This document shows, in pieces, positions 42,831 to 51,437 of a stretch of DNA of 64,000 nt (positions are counted from its first letter, which is position 1; each line of letters opens with the position of its first letter). Under the pieces are notes generated by a model. That model searched no databases. It worked only from the letters and a program-made list of their open reading frames with translations, and was not told where the DNA came from. The DNA is from Vibrio porteresiae DSM 19223 (lineage in GTDB: Bacteria; Pseudomonadota; Gammaproteobacteria; Enterobacterales; Vibrionaceae), in assembly GCF_024347055.1 (NCBI RefSeq), contig NZ_AP024895.1, forward strand, positions 1,488,001-1,552,000. The letters are read 5' to 3'. Position numbers and translations under genes: made by a program.

Positions 42831-44405
42831 ATGAAGCTACGCTATCGGTGCTGGGTGGCATTTTGGTTGGTGTTGGGATGTCAGCACGTTGGCGCACAAG
42901 ACTTAAACCCCTTTATTGAGCGTGATTGGATTGTCGCCAAATCACCGGTGACCTTTTTTATTCAATATCCCGATCAAATAGAGCAACTCTATGCGAAAAA
43001 TGGTTATCAGCGCCTCTGGGTTGATCTTAATAGTGGCTTAGCCTTAGAACATCAGTTGGAATTGATCAAAAGTGCCGGGATCAGTCCATTATTTGATCGT
43101 CAGCTACGCTATCTCACTTTATATCGAGAACGTAAATCGTGGTACGAATATGATCTTCTCGCAACCGACACCTTGTTGATGTTTCTTAGCTATGCTGAAC
43201 GTGCGCCCCACGAAGGCATGACGTGGTTTTTTAAATTAAAGCTGAATCATCGGTTACCTGTACCAAGTAAACAAGCGCTATTTAATCTAGAGATGGCGTT
43301 TGAATTACACACCCTTATCGATTTGATCAACGATTACGCGCCGCGGGATAAAAGCTATTTTCAGCTTGTTAATGCCTATGACTTTTTAGGACGCATAGCA
43401 GACTCTTCTTTGCCAATATATCGTCAGCAAGGAGTGGTTTCTCCCGGAAATAAACTCGCTGATCGCAAAGCATTAATTGCCCGCTTAGCTCTGGTGAATA
43501 TTGATACTAGCCAAATCGTGCAAGAGGGTGACCGCTATGATGATTCATTACTTAAGCCGGTGGCTGATTTTCAACGTATGCATGGATTGCATGCTGATGG
43601 CGTGATAGGTCCAACGACGGTTCGGTGGTTAAATATGAGCGTTGCCGAGCGGCGTCATCTATTGGCAGTTAATGCTGAACGAATGCGCCTATGGCCGGTA
43701 CAAGAGAAAGCGTCCATTGTTGTCAATGTACCAGAGTACGAGATGACCTATTGGTTTGAAGGCGCTAAAGTCTTTCAGTCTCGTGTGATTGTTGGACGCA
43801 GAACGCGGCCAACACCGCTAATTACAACGCGATTAGATTCACTCATCTTTAATCCCATCTGGCATGTCCCACATAAGATTATGGTGGAGGATATTCTGCC
43901 GTTGGCGATTGAAAAACCAGATTATCTGAAAGAACACAATATTGAAGTGGTCAAAGAGTGGCGCGACAGTGAAACGGTCGACCCTGCGACGATTGACTGG
44001 CCCAATGTGGATCCGTCGCATTTCCCTTACAAAATGCGTCAAACGGCAGGGGATCATAATTCGCTTGGAATATACAAATTTAATACCCCGAATCGTAACG
44101 CCATTTATTTGCATGACACGCCACATAAAGAGCTGTTTGGCAGTGCTGCTCGTGCATACAGCTCGGGCTGCGTTCGCGTACAAGACGCCAGTGGGTTCGC
44201 CAAACTTCTGATGACCAAGCCCGGATTGGCTCTTGAGCCAACGGTTGAAGAAGAGGCCAGCAGCAACTTTGCTGTTGCGTTGAAACAACACATTCCCGTA
44301 CGTATGATCTATCAGACCGCTTGGTACGCCCAAGGGGAAGTCCATTATCGCGCGGATATTTACCGCTATGATCGAATCTCGTCGGTTAAGGGCAAAGTTC
44401 ATTAA
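42831..44405 (+). CDS. ldtD: L,D-transpeptidase, YcbB/LdtD-like
   Basis: This 524-aa periplasmic enzyme makes 3-3 crosslinks in peptidoglycan. It has a signal peptide (about 1-22, CQHVGAQ) and a scaffold region. A PG_binding_1 domain follows (about 240-280, VADFQRMHGLHADGVIGPTT), then the YkuD catalytic domain (about 295-470). The nucleophile is C447 in SSGCVRV, with the partner histidine in YLHDTPHK. Length and order fit LdtD (615 aa in E. coli) with a shorter N-terminus. Downstream is the ycbL-like gene, as in E. coli, but the intervening mepK (ycbK) is absent. Confidence 0.9.
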   Translation: MKLRYRCWVAFWLVLGCQHVGAQDLNPFIERDWIVAKSPVTFFIQYPDQIEQLYAKNGYQRLWVDLNSGLALEHQLELIKSAGISPLFDRQLRYLTLYRERKSWYEYDLLATDTLLMFLSYAERAPHEGMTWFFKLKLNHRLPVPSKQALFNLEMAFELHTLIDLINDYAPRDKSYFQLVNAYDFLGRIADSSLPIYRQQGVVSPGNKLADRKALIARLALVNIDTSQIVQEGDRYDDSLLKPVADFQRMHGLHADGVIGPTTVRWLNMSVAERRHLLAVNAERMRLWPVQEKASIVVNVPEYEMTYWFEGAKVFQSRVIVGRRTRPTPLITTRLDSLIFNPIWHVPHKIMVEDILPLAIEKPDYLKEHNIEVVKEWRDSETVDPATIDWPNVDPSHFPYKMRQTAGDHNSLGIYKFNTPNRNAIYLHDTPHKELFGSAARAYSSGCVRVQDASGFAKLLMTKPGLALEPTVEEEASSNFAVALKQHIPVRMIYQTAWYAQGEVHYRADIYRYDRISSVKGKVH

Positions 44406-44511
44406 CGAGAATGGGCTGAATCAATGCGGCATCAAAGGGTTGCGAGCCTTGTCAAATCGAGATGAGAGTGTCATAGTGCGATCAATTTCGATAGACAAAC
44501 AAGGTTTTATT

Positions 44512-45165
44512 ATGTCTCTCCAATATCAAATTGTGCCAGTCACTTCATTTGCACAAAACTGTTCGATTGTCTGGTGTGATGAAACCATGCAAGGGATCGT
44601 GATCGATCCAGGTGGTGACGCTAAACAGTTGGCAACCTTGATCAATGAATTGGGTGTCAAGGTGACGCAATTGGTGTTGACTCATGGTCACTTAGATCAC
44701 GTGGGTGGTACTGAAGATTTGGCTCGCCGTCTTGAGCATGTCCGCATTGTTGGACCTCAAAAAGAAGATGAATTCTGGCTCCAAGGCTTAGAATCACAAA
44801 GCCAGATGTTCGGCTTTGCCAAAACAGAATCGTTTGAACCAGACCAATGGCTTAACGATGGTGATACCGTGAGTTTTGGTAACCAGAGCTTGCAGGTGTA
44901 CCACACTCCGGGTCATACACCAGGTCATGTGATTCTGTTTAGTGAAGAGGCTCGTTTAGCCTTTGTGGGTGATGTGTTGTTTAATGGCAGTATCGGTCGT
45001 ACCGATTTCCCGCGTGGTGATTTCAACACCTTGATTCAATCGATCAAAACCAAATTATGGCCGCTAGGTAATGATGTCACCTTCGTACCTGGGCATGGTC
45101 CTAAATCGACGTTTGGCCGTGAGCGCGCGAGTAATCCGTTTGTTGCGGATGAAATGCCACTTTAA
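44512..45165 (+). CDS. MBL-fold hydrolase, YcbL (glyoxalase II-like)
   Basis: This 217-aa metallo-beta-lactamase fold enzyme has the metal motif THGHLDH (about 57-63), later ligands in HTPGHTPGH and VGDVLF, and a C-terminal PGHG. It is similar to E. coli YcbL, a type II glyoxalase-like thioesterase that hydrolyses S-lactoylglutathione weakly. The frame is open 48 codons further upstream, inside the ldtD gene, but MSLQYQIVPVTSFAQNC at 44512 is the family start with an AAGG ribosome site. Its end overlaps the convergent DUF2982 gene by four bases. Confidence 0.9.
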   Translation: MSLQYQIVPVTSFAQNCSIVWCDETMQGIVIDPGGDAKQLATLINELGVKVTQLVLTHGHLDHVGGTEDLARRLEHVRIVGPQKEDEFWLQGLESQSQMFGFAKTESFEPDQWLNDGDTVSFGNQSLQVYHTPGHTPGHVILFSEEARLAFVGDVLFNGSIGRTDFPRGDFNTLIQSIKTKLWPLGNDVTFVPGHGPKSTFGRERASNPFVADEMPL

Positions 45166-45845
45166 GCTTGAGTTGTGTCTGGCTCGGCTGCTGCTAAATA
45201 GCGGCGAGCCAGACCAACAAAATCTTCCGCTTCTCGATCAAGATCTGCCGTCGAGATAAAAATATCGTAACCATGAAACTCACGCTGATAATGCATGCGG
45301 TTAGCGAGCATCGCTGCTAGCCCAGAATAGCGTTTGCCGTGCTTTCCTTCATAAGGCAGCGCATCAAGAATAATATCTTCAAATTGTGCCCCCATAGGAT
45401 GCTGTTTAGCACCGAGGTAGAGCAGGGCACGTTGACTCATCAAAATATCACTGGCCAAGCGTGGACAAATGCTGTCTAGATACGGTTCATACTGTTTTAA
45501 GCGAATTCCAATCCATGGCAGTGGTTGACACCAACCCTCGGCATTTTGATATTCACAAATCCCTATTTGTTGAATGTTGCTCCACTTCACCACCCAACCG
45601 CCTTTAGCCACCTGCTGTGAGAGATGCGTCGCCGTTAAGGTGAATTGCACACGGCTTAAACGCAATATCCACCACGACAAACCAAACAGCAGCACCAACA
45701 AACAGAGAATCACCACTAAATGGTAAAGCGAGGGTGCCCACCATAAGGTAAGGCAACATAAGATGGCAAATAACCCGACCGCGCCCCATTTTAGCCACGG
45801 TGTTTGCCAATCGAGATGATGGTTGCATAAATGAACAGTTTGCAT
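45162..45845 (-). CDS. DUF2982 membrane protein
   Basis: This 227-aa protein has two membrane helices (about 17-36 and 42-62), then a soluble domain of about 160 residues. The latter starts with beta strands (VQFTLTATHLSQQVAKGG) like a PH-type domain and ends with helices (DLDREAEDFVGLARRYL). It matches DUF2982, a family found mainly in Vibrionales and relatives, function unknown. It converges on the YcbL-like gene with a four-base overlap and no terminator between them. Confidence 0.8.
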   Translation of the reverse strand: MQTVHLCNHHLDWQTPWLKWGAVGLFAILCCLTLWWAPSLYHLVVILCLLVLLFGLSWWILRLSRVQFTLTATHLSQQVAKGGWVVKWSNIQQIGICEYQNAEGWCQPLPWIGIRLKQYEPYLDSICPRLASDILMSQRALLYLGAKQHPMGAQFEDIILDALPYEGKHGKRYSGLAAMLANRMHYQREFHGYDIFISTADLDREAEDFVGLARRYLAAAEPDTTQA

Positions 45846-46063
45846 ATGTTGGCTGATTACTGATTGAAAAGTCTGTATTTATACTCAGTATTTATAACTT
45901 GGATCACTATAACTCATGGTTAAATAGTAGTCATCCACTTCGATAAAATGCATTTTTCGTCGATTAGATCGGGGATGACCCTACAAAAGACCACGAATAT
46001 TTGGTATAAAACGCGCTTCAATTTTCACCACTGCACCAACGCAGTGAAATGGAGACATACTCA

Positions 46064-46453
46064 ATGAGACTTGCTCATAAGCGCAAAGTGCAGGCAAAAC
46101 TGCAAAAGCGCATGAAAGCGATTGTAGCTAATCTATCTTCAACGCCAAAAGTAGCAAAAACGGCTAAGGTAAAACCTGTTACAGAAAAAACTGTAAAAGC
46201 CGTACCAGCAGCCGCAAAAGTAGTAGCTGCAACTCAGGCGACTGTTGCTTTGACACCAAAACAACAACAAGTATTAGATATCGTTGCTGCAAACGCTGAA
46301 GGTATTAATCCAAAATCGATTGGTTTGGCTGCAGGTCAAGAAGACGCAAAAGCGGCTTCTTGGGCAACAGGTGCTTTGAAAAAACTGTTAGATGAAAATC
46401 TTGTAGTGAAAGAGCAGCTAAGCGGCAATAAAGTTATCTACAAAGCGATCTAA
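46064..46453 (+). CDS. Small basic protein with predicted winged-helix C-terminus
   Basis: This 129-aa protein has an N-terminal half very rich in lysine, alanine and valine (KVAKTAKVKPVTEKTVK) and a C-terminal half (about 65-129) resembling a winged helix: LTPKQQQVLDIVAANAEGINPKSIG, then ASWATGALKKLLDENLVVKEQL. The tail resembles histone H1-like or AlgP-like basic repeats, so DNA binding is likely. An ATG 15 bases upstream is in frame, but it is part of the ATGGAG ribosome site. It is monocistronic with a very strong terminator. No gene name known to me. Confidence 0.78.
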   Translation: MRLAHKRKVQAKLQKRMKAIVANLSSTPKVAKTAKVKPVTEKTVKAVPAAAKVVAATQATVALTPKQQQVLDIVAANAEGINPKSIGLAAGQEDAKAASWATGALKKLLDENLVVKEQLSGNKVIYKAI

Positions 46454-46486
46454 TCTACACTTACCAGTGTCGATAACTTTATTAAA

Positions 46487-46525
46487 AAAAGAGAGGCCCC
46501 GTCATCACGGGGCCTCTCTTTTTGT
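46487..46525. terminator. Strong bidirectional terminator between the basic protein gene and cosR
   Basis: A 16-bp perfect stem (AAAAGAGAGGCCCCGT at 46487-46502 with 46507-46522), loop CATC, T-runs on both strands. It is the strongest hairpin of the window and serves two convergent genes. Confidence 0.95.
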
Positions 46526-46552
46526 ATTGCGTCTATTGTGTTTCTAGCGCAC

Positions 46553-47032
46553 TTAATCTTCGTGCTTTGAAATACTGCCAATTTCGAGCATCGGCGCAAC
46601 ATCAATTTTCTCGGCGTTCATCATTGCTGAAAGGCGCTGTACAGAAGAGAGCAGTAGCGTCTGTTCCCAATCATCTAATTTCTGGAAACGTTCCACGAAA
46701 TTGTCTTGGAGCGGCTGTGGTGCTTTAGCCAATAACGAACGTCCTTCATCAGTCAAGTAAGCGTGCACTTTACGTTTGTCTGATTCACTGCGTACGCGTG
46801 TAACGTAGCCATTTCTTTCTAGGCGATCCAGGATGGTGGTCGCTGTCGCTTGGCTCATATTGGTGTGTTTCGACAACTCACGAATGGTCACTTGACCTAG
46901 TGAGTCAATCGAACGCATTAAAATAAGCTGCGGTCCGGTTAAACCAGCGTGTTTACTCAACTGTTTTGAGTGTAAATCGATGGCGCGGATGATCTGGCGG
47001 ATGGCAACCAGAACTTCTTCATGTTTTTCCAA
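46553..47032 (-). CDS. cosR: MarR-family osmotic response repressor CosR
   Basis: This 159-aa winged-helix regulator of the MarR family has the recognition helix in NMSQATATTILDRLERNGYV (about 60-79) and the wing in RVRSESDKRKVHAYLT (about 80-95). It is divergent from a BCCT carrier gene. In V. cholerae and V. parahaemolyticus the MarR-type regulator CosR occupies the same place and represses compatible-solute genes (ectoine synthesis and betaine uptake), so I assign cosR. The 382-base divergent gap likely contains its operators. Confidence 0.88.
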   Translation of the reverse strand: MEKHEEVLVAIRQIIRAIDLHSKQLSKHAGLTGPQLILMRSIDSLGQVTIRELSKHTNMSQATATTILDRLERNGYVTRVRSESDKRKVHAYLTDEGRSLLAKAPQPLQDNFVERFQKLDDWEQTLLLSSVQRLSAMMNAEKIDVAPMLEIGSISKHED

Positions 47033-47414
47033 TTTATCCAGTCCGAAAAGAGGGTTGTAACTTTAGCGGGGACAATAACGCACTTGAGTGCTGATGAAAA
47101 GTGTTGAAGTCATACTTTTTTTTACGCCCATCGATACCATATTAAACCATATGTTATGTAGTGAAATGTTTCGTCTAGTAATTAAATGCAAAACTCAATC
47201 TGGCTATTTATTGCTCTCAAGGTTGCTAATTTACGGTTTTTTAGGTCAGTTTTACGCCATTAGCTAGACGGGCTAATGTATATATGTATACTATTATGCC
47301 TCGATGAAATCCGAATTAAAGTATGTAGACGAAACAATTGGATTGAGATTTCTTCTCTCTTGTTTTGATAACACACCTATTAGGATCCATCTGGAATAAT
47401 TTAAGAGAGGTCAA
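47033..47414. promoter_or_regulatory. Divergent regulatory region, cosR / BCCT
   Basis: It carries promoters for cosR and the BCCT carrier. A perfect dyad GTATATATGTATAC (47278-47291) and a half-similar CATATTAAACCATATG near 47145-47156 are candidate regulator sites. No ORF. Confidence 0.5.
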
Positions 47415-48986
47415 ATGACGAAGGGTATCGATAAATACAGTATTGATAATACGGATTACACCATAGGGCAGGATAACGTCCAAAAATGGGGTTTTGATGT
47501 CCATAACTCAGTATTCGGCATTAGCGCCGGATTGATTTTGCTATTTTTGGTGGCCACCTTGGTGACGGATCCAGAAACAGCGAAGACAGCCCTTAACGGG
47601 GTAAAGACTCAGATCATCAACACTTTTGATGTCTTGTTTATGTGGTCTGGTAATATTTTTGTGATTTTCTGTTTGGCGTTGATTGTCTCGCCTTACGGTC
47701 GTATTCGCCTTGGTGGTAAAGAAGCAACAGCAGAACACTCATTCCTATCATGGTTGTCGATGTTATTCGCTGCTGGTATGGGTATCGGTTTGATGTTCTG
47801 GAGTGTGGCTGAACCGGCTGGTTATTTCTCTGGTGCTTATGGCACGCCGCTCAATGTAGCAGCTAACACCCCTGAAGCGGCGAAAGTCGCTCTGGGTGCA
47901 ACCATGTTCCATTGGGGTTTACACCCTTGGGCTATTTACGGTGTGGTTGCGTTATCCTTGGCATTTTTCTGTTACAACAAAGGCTTGCCGCTTTCGATTC
48001 GCTCCATCTTTTTCCCAATTCTTGGCGACCGTGCTTGGGGCTGGGCAGGTCATATCGTTGATATCCTAGCGGTTCTAGCCACCTTGTTTGGCTTAGCAAC
48101 ATCGTTAGGCTTAGGCGCACAACAGGCTGCAAGTGGTATTCACCATGTATTCGGTATCGATGCTGGTATCGGCTTACAAATTGTGGTGATCATTGGTGTC
48201 ACGATTTTGGCGACGATCTCCGTGGTACGTGGTATTGATGGTGGGGTGAAAATCATCTCTAACATCAATATGGTGATTGCCTTTGGTTTATTAATCGCAG
48301 TGGCGTTAATTGGTTATTCAGTGACCTTTAGCACCATTCCAGAAACCTTAACGGGTTACGTAGAAAACATCATTGCCTTGAGTAATCCTCATGGTCGTGA
48401 AGATGAAACTTGGATGCACGGTTGGACAATCTTCTACTGGGCATGGTGGATTTCATGGTCACCATTCGTGGGTATGTTCATTGCACGCGTTTCGAAAGGT
48501 CGTACTGTACGTGAATTTATGATTGCTGTGCTTTTGGTACCAACCTTAGTGACTCTGATTTGGATGTCGGTATTTGGTGGCCTAGCTATCGACCAGATTG
48601 TTCATCAAGTGGGTTCACTTGGTCACGAAGGTCTCAATGACGTTTCGCTGGCAATGTTCCAAATGTTTGATGCTCTGCCTTATGGCGACGTACTTTCAGT
48701 GATTGGTGTCGTGCTCGTATTGGTGTTCTTTATTACCTCATCGGACTCAGGTTCGCTGGTGATCGACAGTATTACCGCTGGTGGTAAATTGGATGCGCCA
48801 GTTCCACAACGAGTATTTTGGGCATTGATGGAAGGGGCGATTGCGATTGCATTGCTTTGGATTGGTGGTAGTGATGCGATTCAAGCACTCCAAGCCGGCG
48901 CTATCTCTACCGCACTGCCGTTTACCGTGATTCTATTGCTGATGTGTGTCAGCTTGATCAAAGGGATGCGCACCGAAGAGTTCTAA
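47415..48986 (+). CDS. BCCT-family betaine/carnitine/choline transporter
   Basis: This 523-aa inner-membrane sodium- or proton-coupled carrier has twelve predicted helices. The family motif GMGIGLMFWSVAEP (about 115-128) and the signature WTIFYWAWWISWSPFVGMFIARVSKG (about 336-361), with the aromatic substrate box, are intact. BCCT proteins bring in glycine betaine, carnitine or choline as osmoprotectants. The divergent CosR-like regulator next door fits osmotic control. GAGAGG is the ribosome site. The exact solute cannot be told, though glycine betaine (OpuD-like) is most likely. Confidence 0.93.
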   Translation: MTKGIDKYSIDNTDYTIGQDNVQKWGFDVHNSVFGISAGLILLFLVATLVTDPETAKTALNGVKTQIINTFDVLFMWSGNIFVIFCLALIVSPYGRIRLGGKEATAEHSFLSWLSMLFAAGMGIGLMFWSVAEPAGYFSGAYGTPLNVAANTPEAAKVALGATMFHWGLHPWAIYGVVALSLAFFCYNKGLPLSIRSIFFPILGDRAWGWAGHIVDILAVLATLFGLATSLGLGAQQAASGIHHVFGIDAGIGLQIVVIIGVTILATISVVRGIDGGVKIISNINMVIAFGLLIAVALIGYSVTFSTIPETLTGYVENIIALSNPHGREDETWMHGWTIFYWAWWISWSPFVGMFIARVSKGRTVREFMIAVLLVPTLVTLIWMSVFGGLAIDQIVHQVGSLGHEGLNDVSLAMFQMFDALPYGDVLSVIGVVLVLVFFITSSDSGSLVIDSITAGGKLDAPVPQRVFWALMEGAIAIALLWIGGSDAIQALQAGAISTALPFTVILLLMCVSLIKGMRTEEF

Positions 48987-49018
48987 TCTCAGTTAGAAGA
49001 TCAAACATCCATGCAATA

Positions 49019-49046
49019 TAAAGGGCCAATTTATTGGCCCTTTTCG
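49019..49046 (+). terminator. Rho-independent terminator after the BCCT gene
   Basis: A stem of 10-11 pairs AAAGGGCCAAT/ATTGGCCCTTT (49020-49030 and 49033-49043), loop TT, then T's. Confidence 0.92.
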
Positions 49047-49196
49047 TTATTTATGTAGAACGATAAATAGTTAACTAGATAAAACTGTTAGTATTACTGC
49101 TTAATTTGATAGAAAACGTTGAATAAATATCGTGCATATTTGCATGGATTTTTATACTATCCCGATTCTCAATTGTGCAATAGCAGAAACATTTAT

Positions 49197-51080
49197 ATGC
49201 AACTATCTCTAAAACAGAAATTGATCGGAGTTAGTCTTTCCGCTGTATTTTTGGTGGCTGGTATTTTGACATGGTTGTCAATCTCTCACATCAATAAGCA
49301 GACGATGCACGACCTTCAATTGCGGGCTACAACCGTAGTTGATAGGTTTGCGAAAGGGATATCCGATTGGGCCGATCAACGTCGCCAAGTCACCTTAACC
49401 GTCAATGATTATATTCAACAACCAAACCTTTCTTCTTATCTAGCCCAAGCATCTAAGGGCGGCAACATTTTCGAGGTTTATTACGGTACTGAGCAGGGAG
49501 AGATGATTCGCTCTGTTCCTAAGCCGATGCCAGAGGGATACGATCCTCGAGCTCGTGGTTGGTATAAAGATGCTCATGCTGCTAATACACAGATCATCAC
49601 TGCGGCATACCGAGGTTCTAGCAGCCAGAAGATGATGATTACGATTGCTCAACCAGTTTACCAAAATGGTCAATTTACCGGTGTGGTTGGCTCTGATGTG
49701 TTAATCGATCAAATGGTTGACGACATTGTTAATGTGGATGCAGGTAAGAATACGCAAGCGTTATTAATCGATGCGCGTGATGGTATATTGCTTGCTCACA
49801 AGAATGCCGACCTGCGCCTTAAGTCCACGGATAAAATTGACCCTCAGTTAACTCTCAGCACGATTTCCAATGCAGCTCAGCAACATAAGATGTTATCAAT
49901 CGATGTTGATGGCGCGAGTAAGTTTTTCTTTTTCAAAAAGATTGAAAATACCCCATGGATTTTCGGCTTAGAGTTGGATGAAAAAACAGAGTTTAGTGCG
50001 CAAAGTTCGTTAGTGACTTCTTTAGTGATTGCAGTTGTCATTCTTACGATTTTTGCTGTCATTGTAGTTTCTTGGCTCGTAAGTTTCTTGACCGCAGACT
50101 TAGTGCGCGTTTCTGATGCTCTGGGTGAAATCGCCTCTGGAGAAGGGGACTTAACCCAACGCCTAGAGCCTCGTAGCGACGATGAAGTCGGTAAGCTTGC
50201 GGCGAACTTCAATATCTTTGTTGGCAATATGCACGCCATGGTCACTCAGTTGAGCAAGATCTCGTCAGCACTGAATACTGAAGCGAAGACAACAGCCAGC
50301 CATGCCAAAGAGCGCAACTCTCGTATTCGTGTTCAGCAAGATGAAATCAATATGGTGGCAACAGCAATCAATGAGATGGCTGCTGCGACCCAAGAGATTG
50401 CAGGCAACGCAGATAATACGGCAAGCCATGCTTCTGAAGTGGTTATGGCATCGGTCGATGGCGCTGCGCAAGTGGCTCAAAGTCAACAATCTATTGATAA
50501 ATTGGCGAAAGAGGTACAAAACGCGACGGTTGTTATCCAAGAGCTTGAAGCGCATGCTGCAAACATCAGTACGATTTTGTCGACGATTCAAGGCATTTCT
50601 GAGCAAACCAACTTGCTTGCGCTTAACGCAGCGATTGAAGCGGCGCGAGCTGGCGAGCAAGGGCGTGGTTTTGCTGTGGTTGCCGATGAAGTTCGCGTTC
50701 TCAGTCAGCGTACTAATGCGTCGACTCAAGAGATACAAACCATGATTGATACCCTGCAGAGCACGACAGCAAAAGCGGTTACCATGATGAAAGCCAGTGG
50801 TGATCTGTCGGCGACTTCTGTCGAAGATGCGATTTCTGCGGCAGCGAGCTTGACTCAGATTCAGCATGCGGTTGAGAGCATTAGCGATATGGCGACTCAA
50901 ATAGCCTCTGCGGCAGAGGAGCAAGCTCTGGTGACCTCTGAAATCACCCGCAACACGGAAGGAATTCGTAATGTGTCTAATGAATTAGCGGAAGATGCCC
51001 ACGAAGCACAAGCACAAGCTGCTTCTCTATCGGATCTCTCCCATCAATTAGACAACGAGATTAAACGCTTTAAACTTTAA
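49197..51080 (+). CDS. Methyl-accepting chemotaxis protein with dCache_1 sensor (first of a tandem pair)
   Basis: This 627-aa chemoreceptor starts MQLSLKQKLIGVSL; the frame is open 26 codons upstream, but that part does not match the neighbour. TM1 is about 11-31, a double-Cache periplasmic domain about 35-275 with the motif YDPRARGWYKDAHA (amino-acid-binding Cache signature), and TM2 about 280-303. HAMP and the signalling helices follow, with the tip EQTNLLALNAAIEAARAGEQ. The cytoplasmic half is nearly identical to the next gene's. There is no CheR pentapeptide; it ends DNEIKRFKL. An amino-acid ligand is likely from the Cache motif. Confidence 0.92.
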   Translation: MQLSLKQKLIGVSLSAVFLVAGILTWLSISHINKQTMHDLQLRATTVVDRFAKGISDWADQRRQVTLTVNDYIQQPNLSSYLAQASKGGNIFEVYYGTEQGEMIRSVPKPMPEGYDPRARGWYKDAHAANTQIITAAYRGSSSQKMMITIAQPVYQNGQFTGVVGSDVLIDQMVDDIVNVDAGKNTQALLIDARDGILLAHKNADLRLKSTDKIDPQLTLSTISNAAQQHKMLSIDVDGASKFFFFKKIENTPWIFGLELDEKTEFSAQSSLVTSLVIAVVILTIFAVIVVSWLVSFLTADLVRVSDALGEIASGEGDLTQRLEPRSDDEVGKLAANFNIFVGNMHAMVTQLSKISSALNTEAKTTASHAKERNSRIRVQQDEINMVATAINEMAAATQEIAGNADNTASHASEVVMASVDGAAQVAQSQQSIDKLAKEVQNATVVIQELEAHAANISTILSTIQGISEQTNLLALNAAIEAARAGEQGRGFAVVADEVRVLSQRTNASTQEIQTMIDTLQSTTAKAVTMMKASGDLSATSVEDAISAAASLTQIQHAVESISDMATQIASAAEEQALVTSEITRNTEGIRNVSNELAEDAHEAQAQAASLSDLSHQLDNEIKRFKL

Positions 51081-51110
51081 TCTTGATAGTCAATTTATCC
51101 ATCGCATTGC

Positions 51111-51138
51111 AAAGACCAGCTTCGGCTGGTCTTTTTTT
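51111..51138 (+). terminator. Rho-independent terminator after the first tandem chemoreceptor
   Basis: A 9-bp stem AAGACCAGC/GCTGGTCTT (51112-51120 and 51125-51133), loop TTCG, seven T. It makes the two chemoreceptor genes separate transcription units. Confidence 0.95.
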
Positions 51139-51437
51139 ATCTCTGTGTTGTATCGCTGTGATACAAGTGCAGTGCTTGTGGTCCATAAGACGATTAATGA
51201 ATGGCAACAGATGTGTATAGTTCATTAATATCATAAGGTTATATTAATTTAGGTGTCATAAGTTTGTCGTGCAAACGTCAAATATAAGGCGAAATAGGGC
51301 ATAAAATAATTAGAGTAAATAACCTAGAGTAATAAAAAATCAACTGGTTATAAAATCTATTAAATTGCCTGTACAAAGTATGAAATTAGGCTACCATCAG
51401 CCTCACTCACTACTTTTGGCTATAATTTCGTCTTTTT
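51139..51437. other. AT-rich promoter region of the second tandem chemoreceptor
   Basis: About 300 bases, strongly AT-rich from 51230 on. No ORF or repeat seen. I looked for a flagellar sigma-28 pattern (TAAA, 15 bases, GCCGATAA) and did not find a good match. Confidence 0.4.

Noticed and set aside
43839..44402. 187-aa minus-strand frame opposite the L,D-transpeptidase gene
   Set aside because: Shadow of the transpeptidase catalytic domain, which has an intact active site on the plus strand.
46049..46063. Start of the basic protein five codons further upstream
   Set aside because: That ATG is part of the ATGGAG ribosome site; the ATG at 46064 is better placed.
50265..50924. 219-aa minus-strand frame opposite the first tandem chemoreceptor
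   Set aside because: Its translation is Arg/Cys/His-rich, typical of antisense to a helical signalling domain; similar shadows occur opposite the other chemoreceptors.
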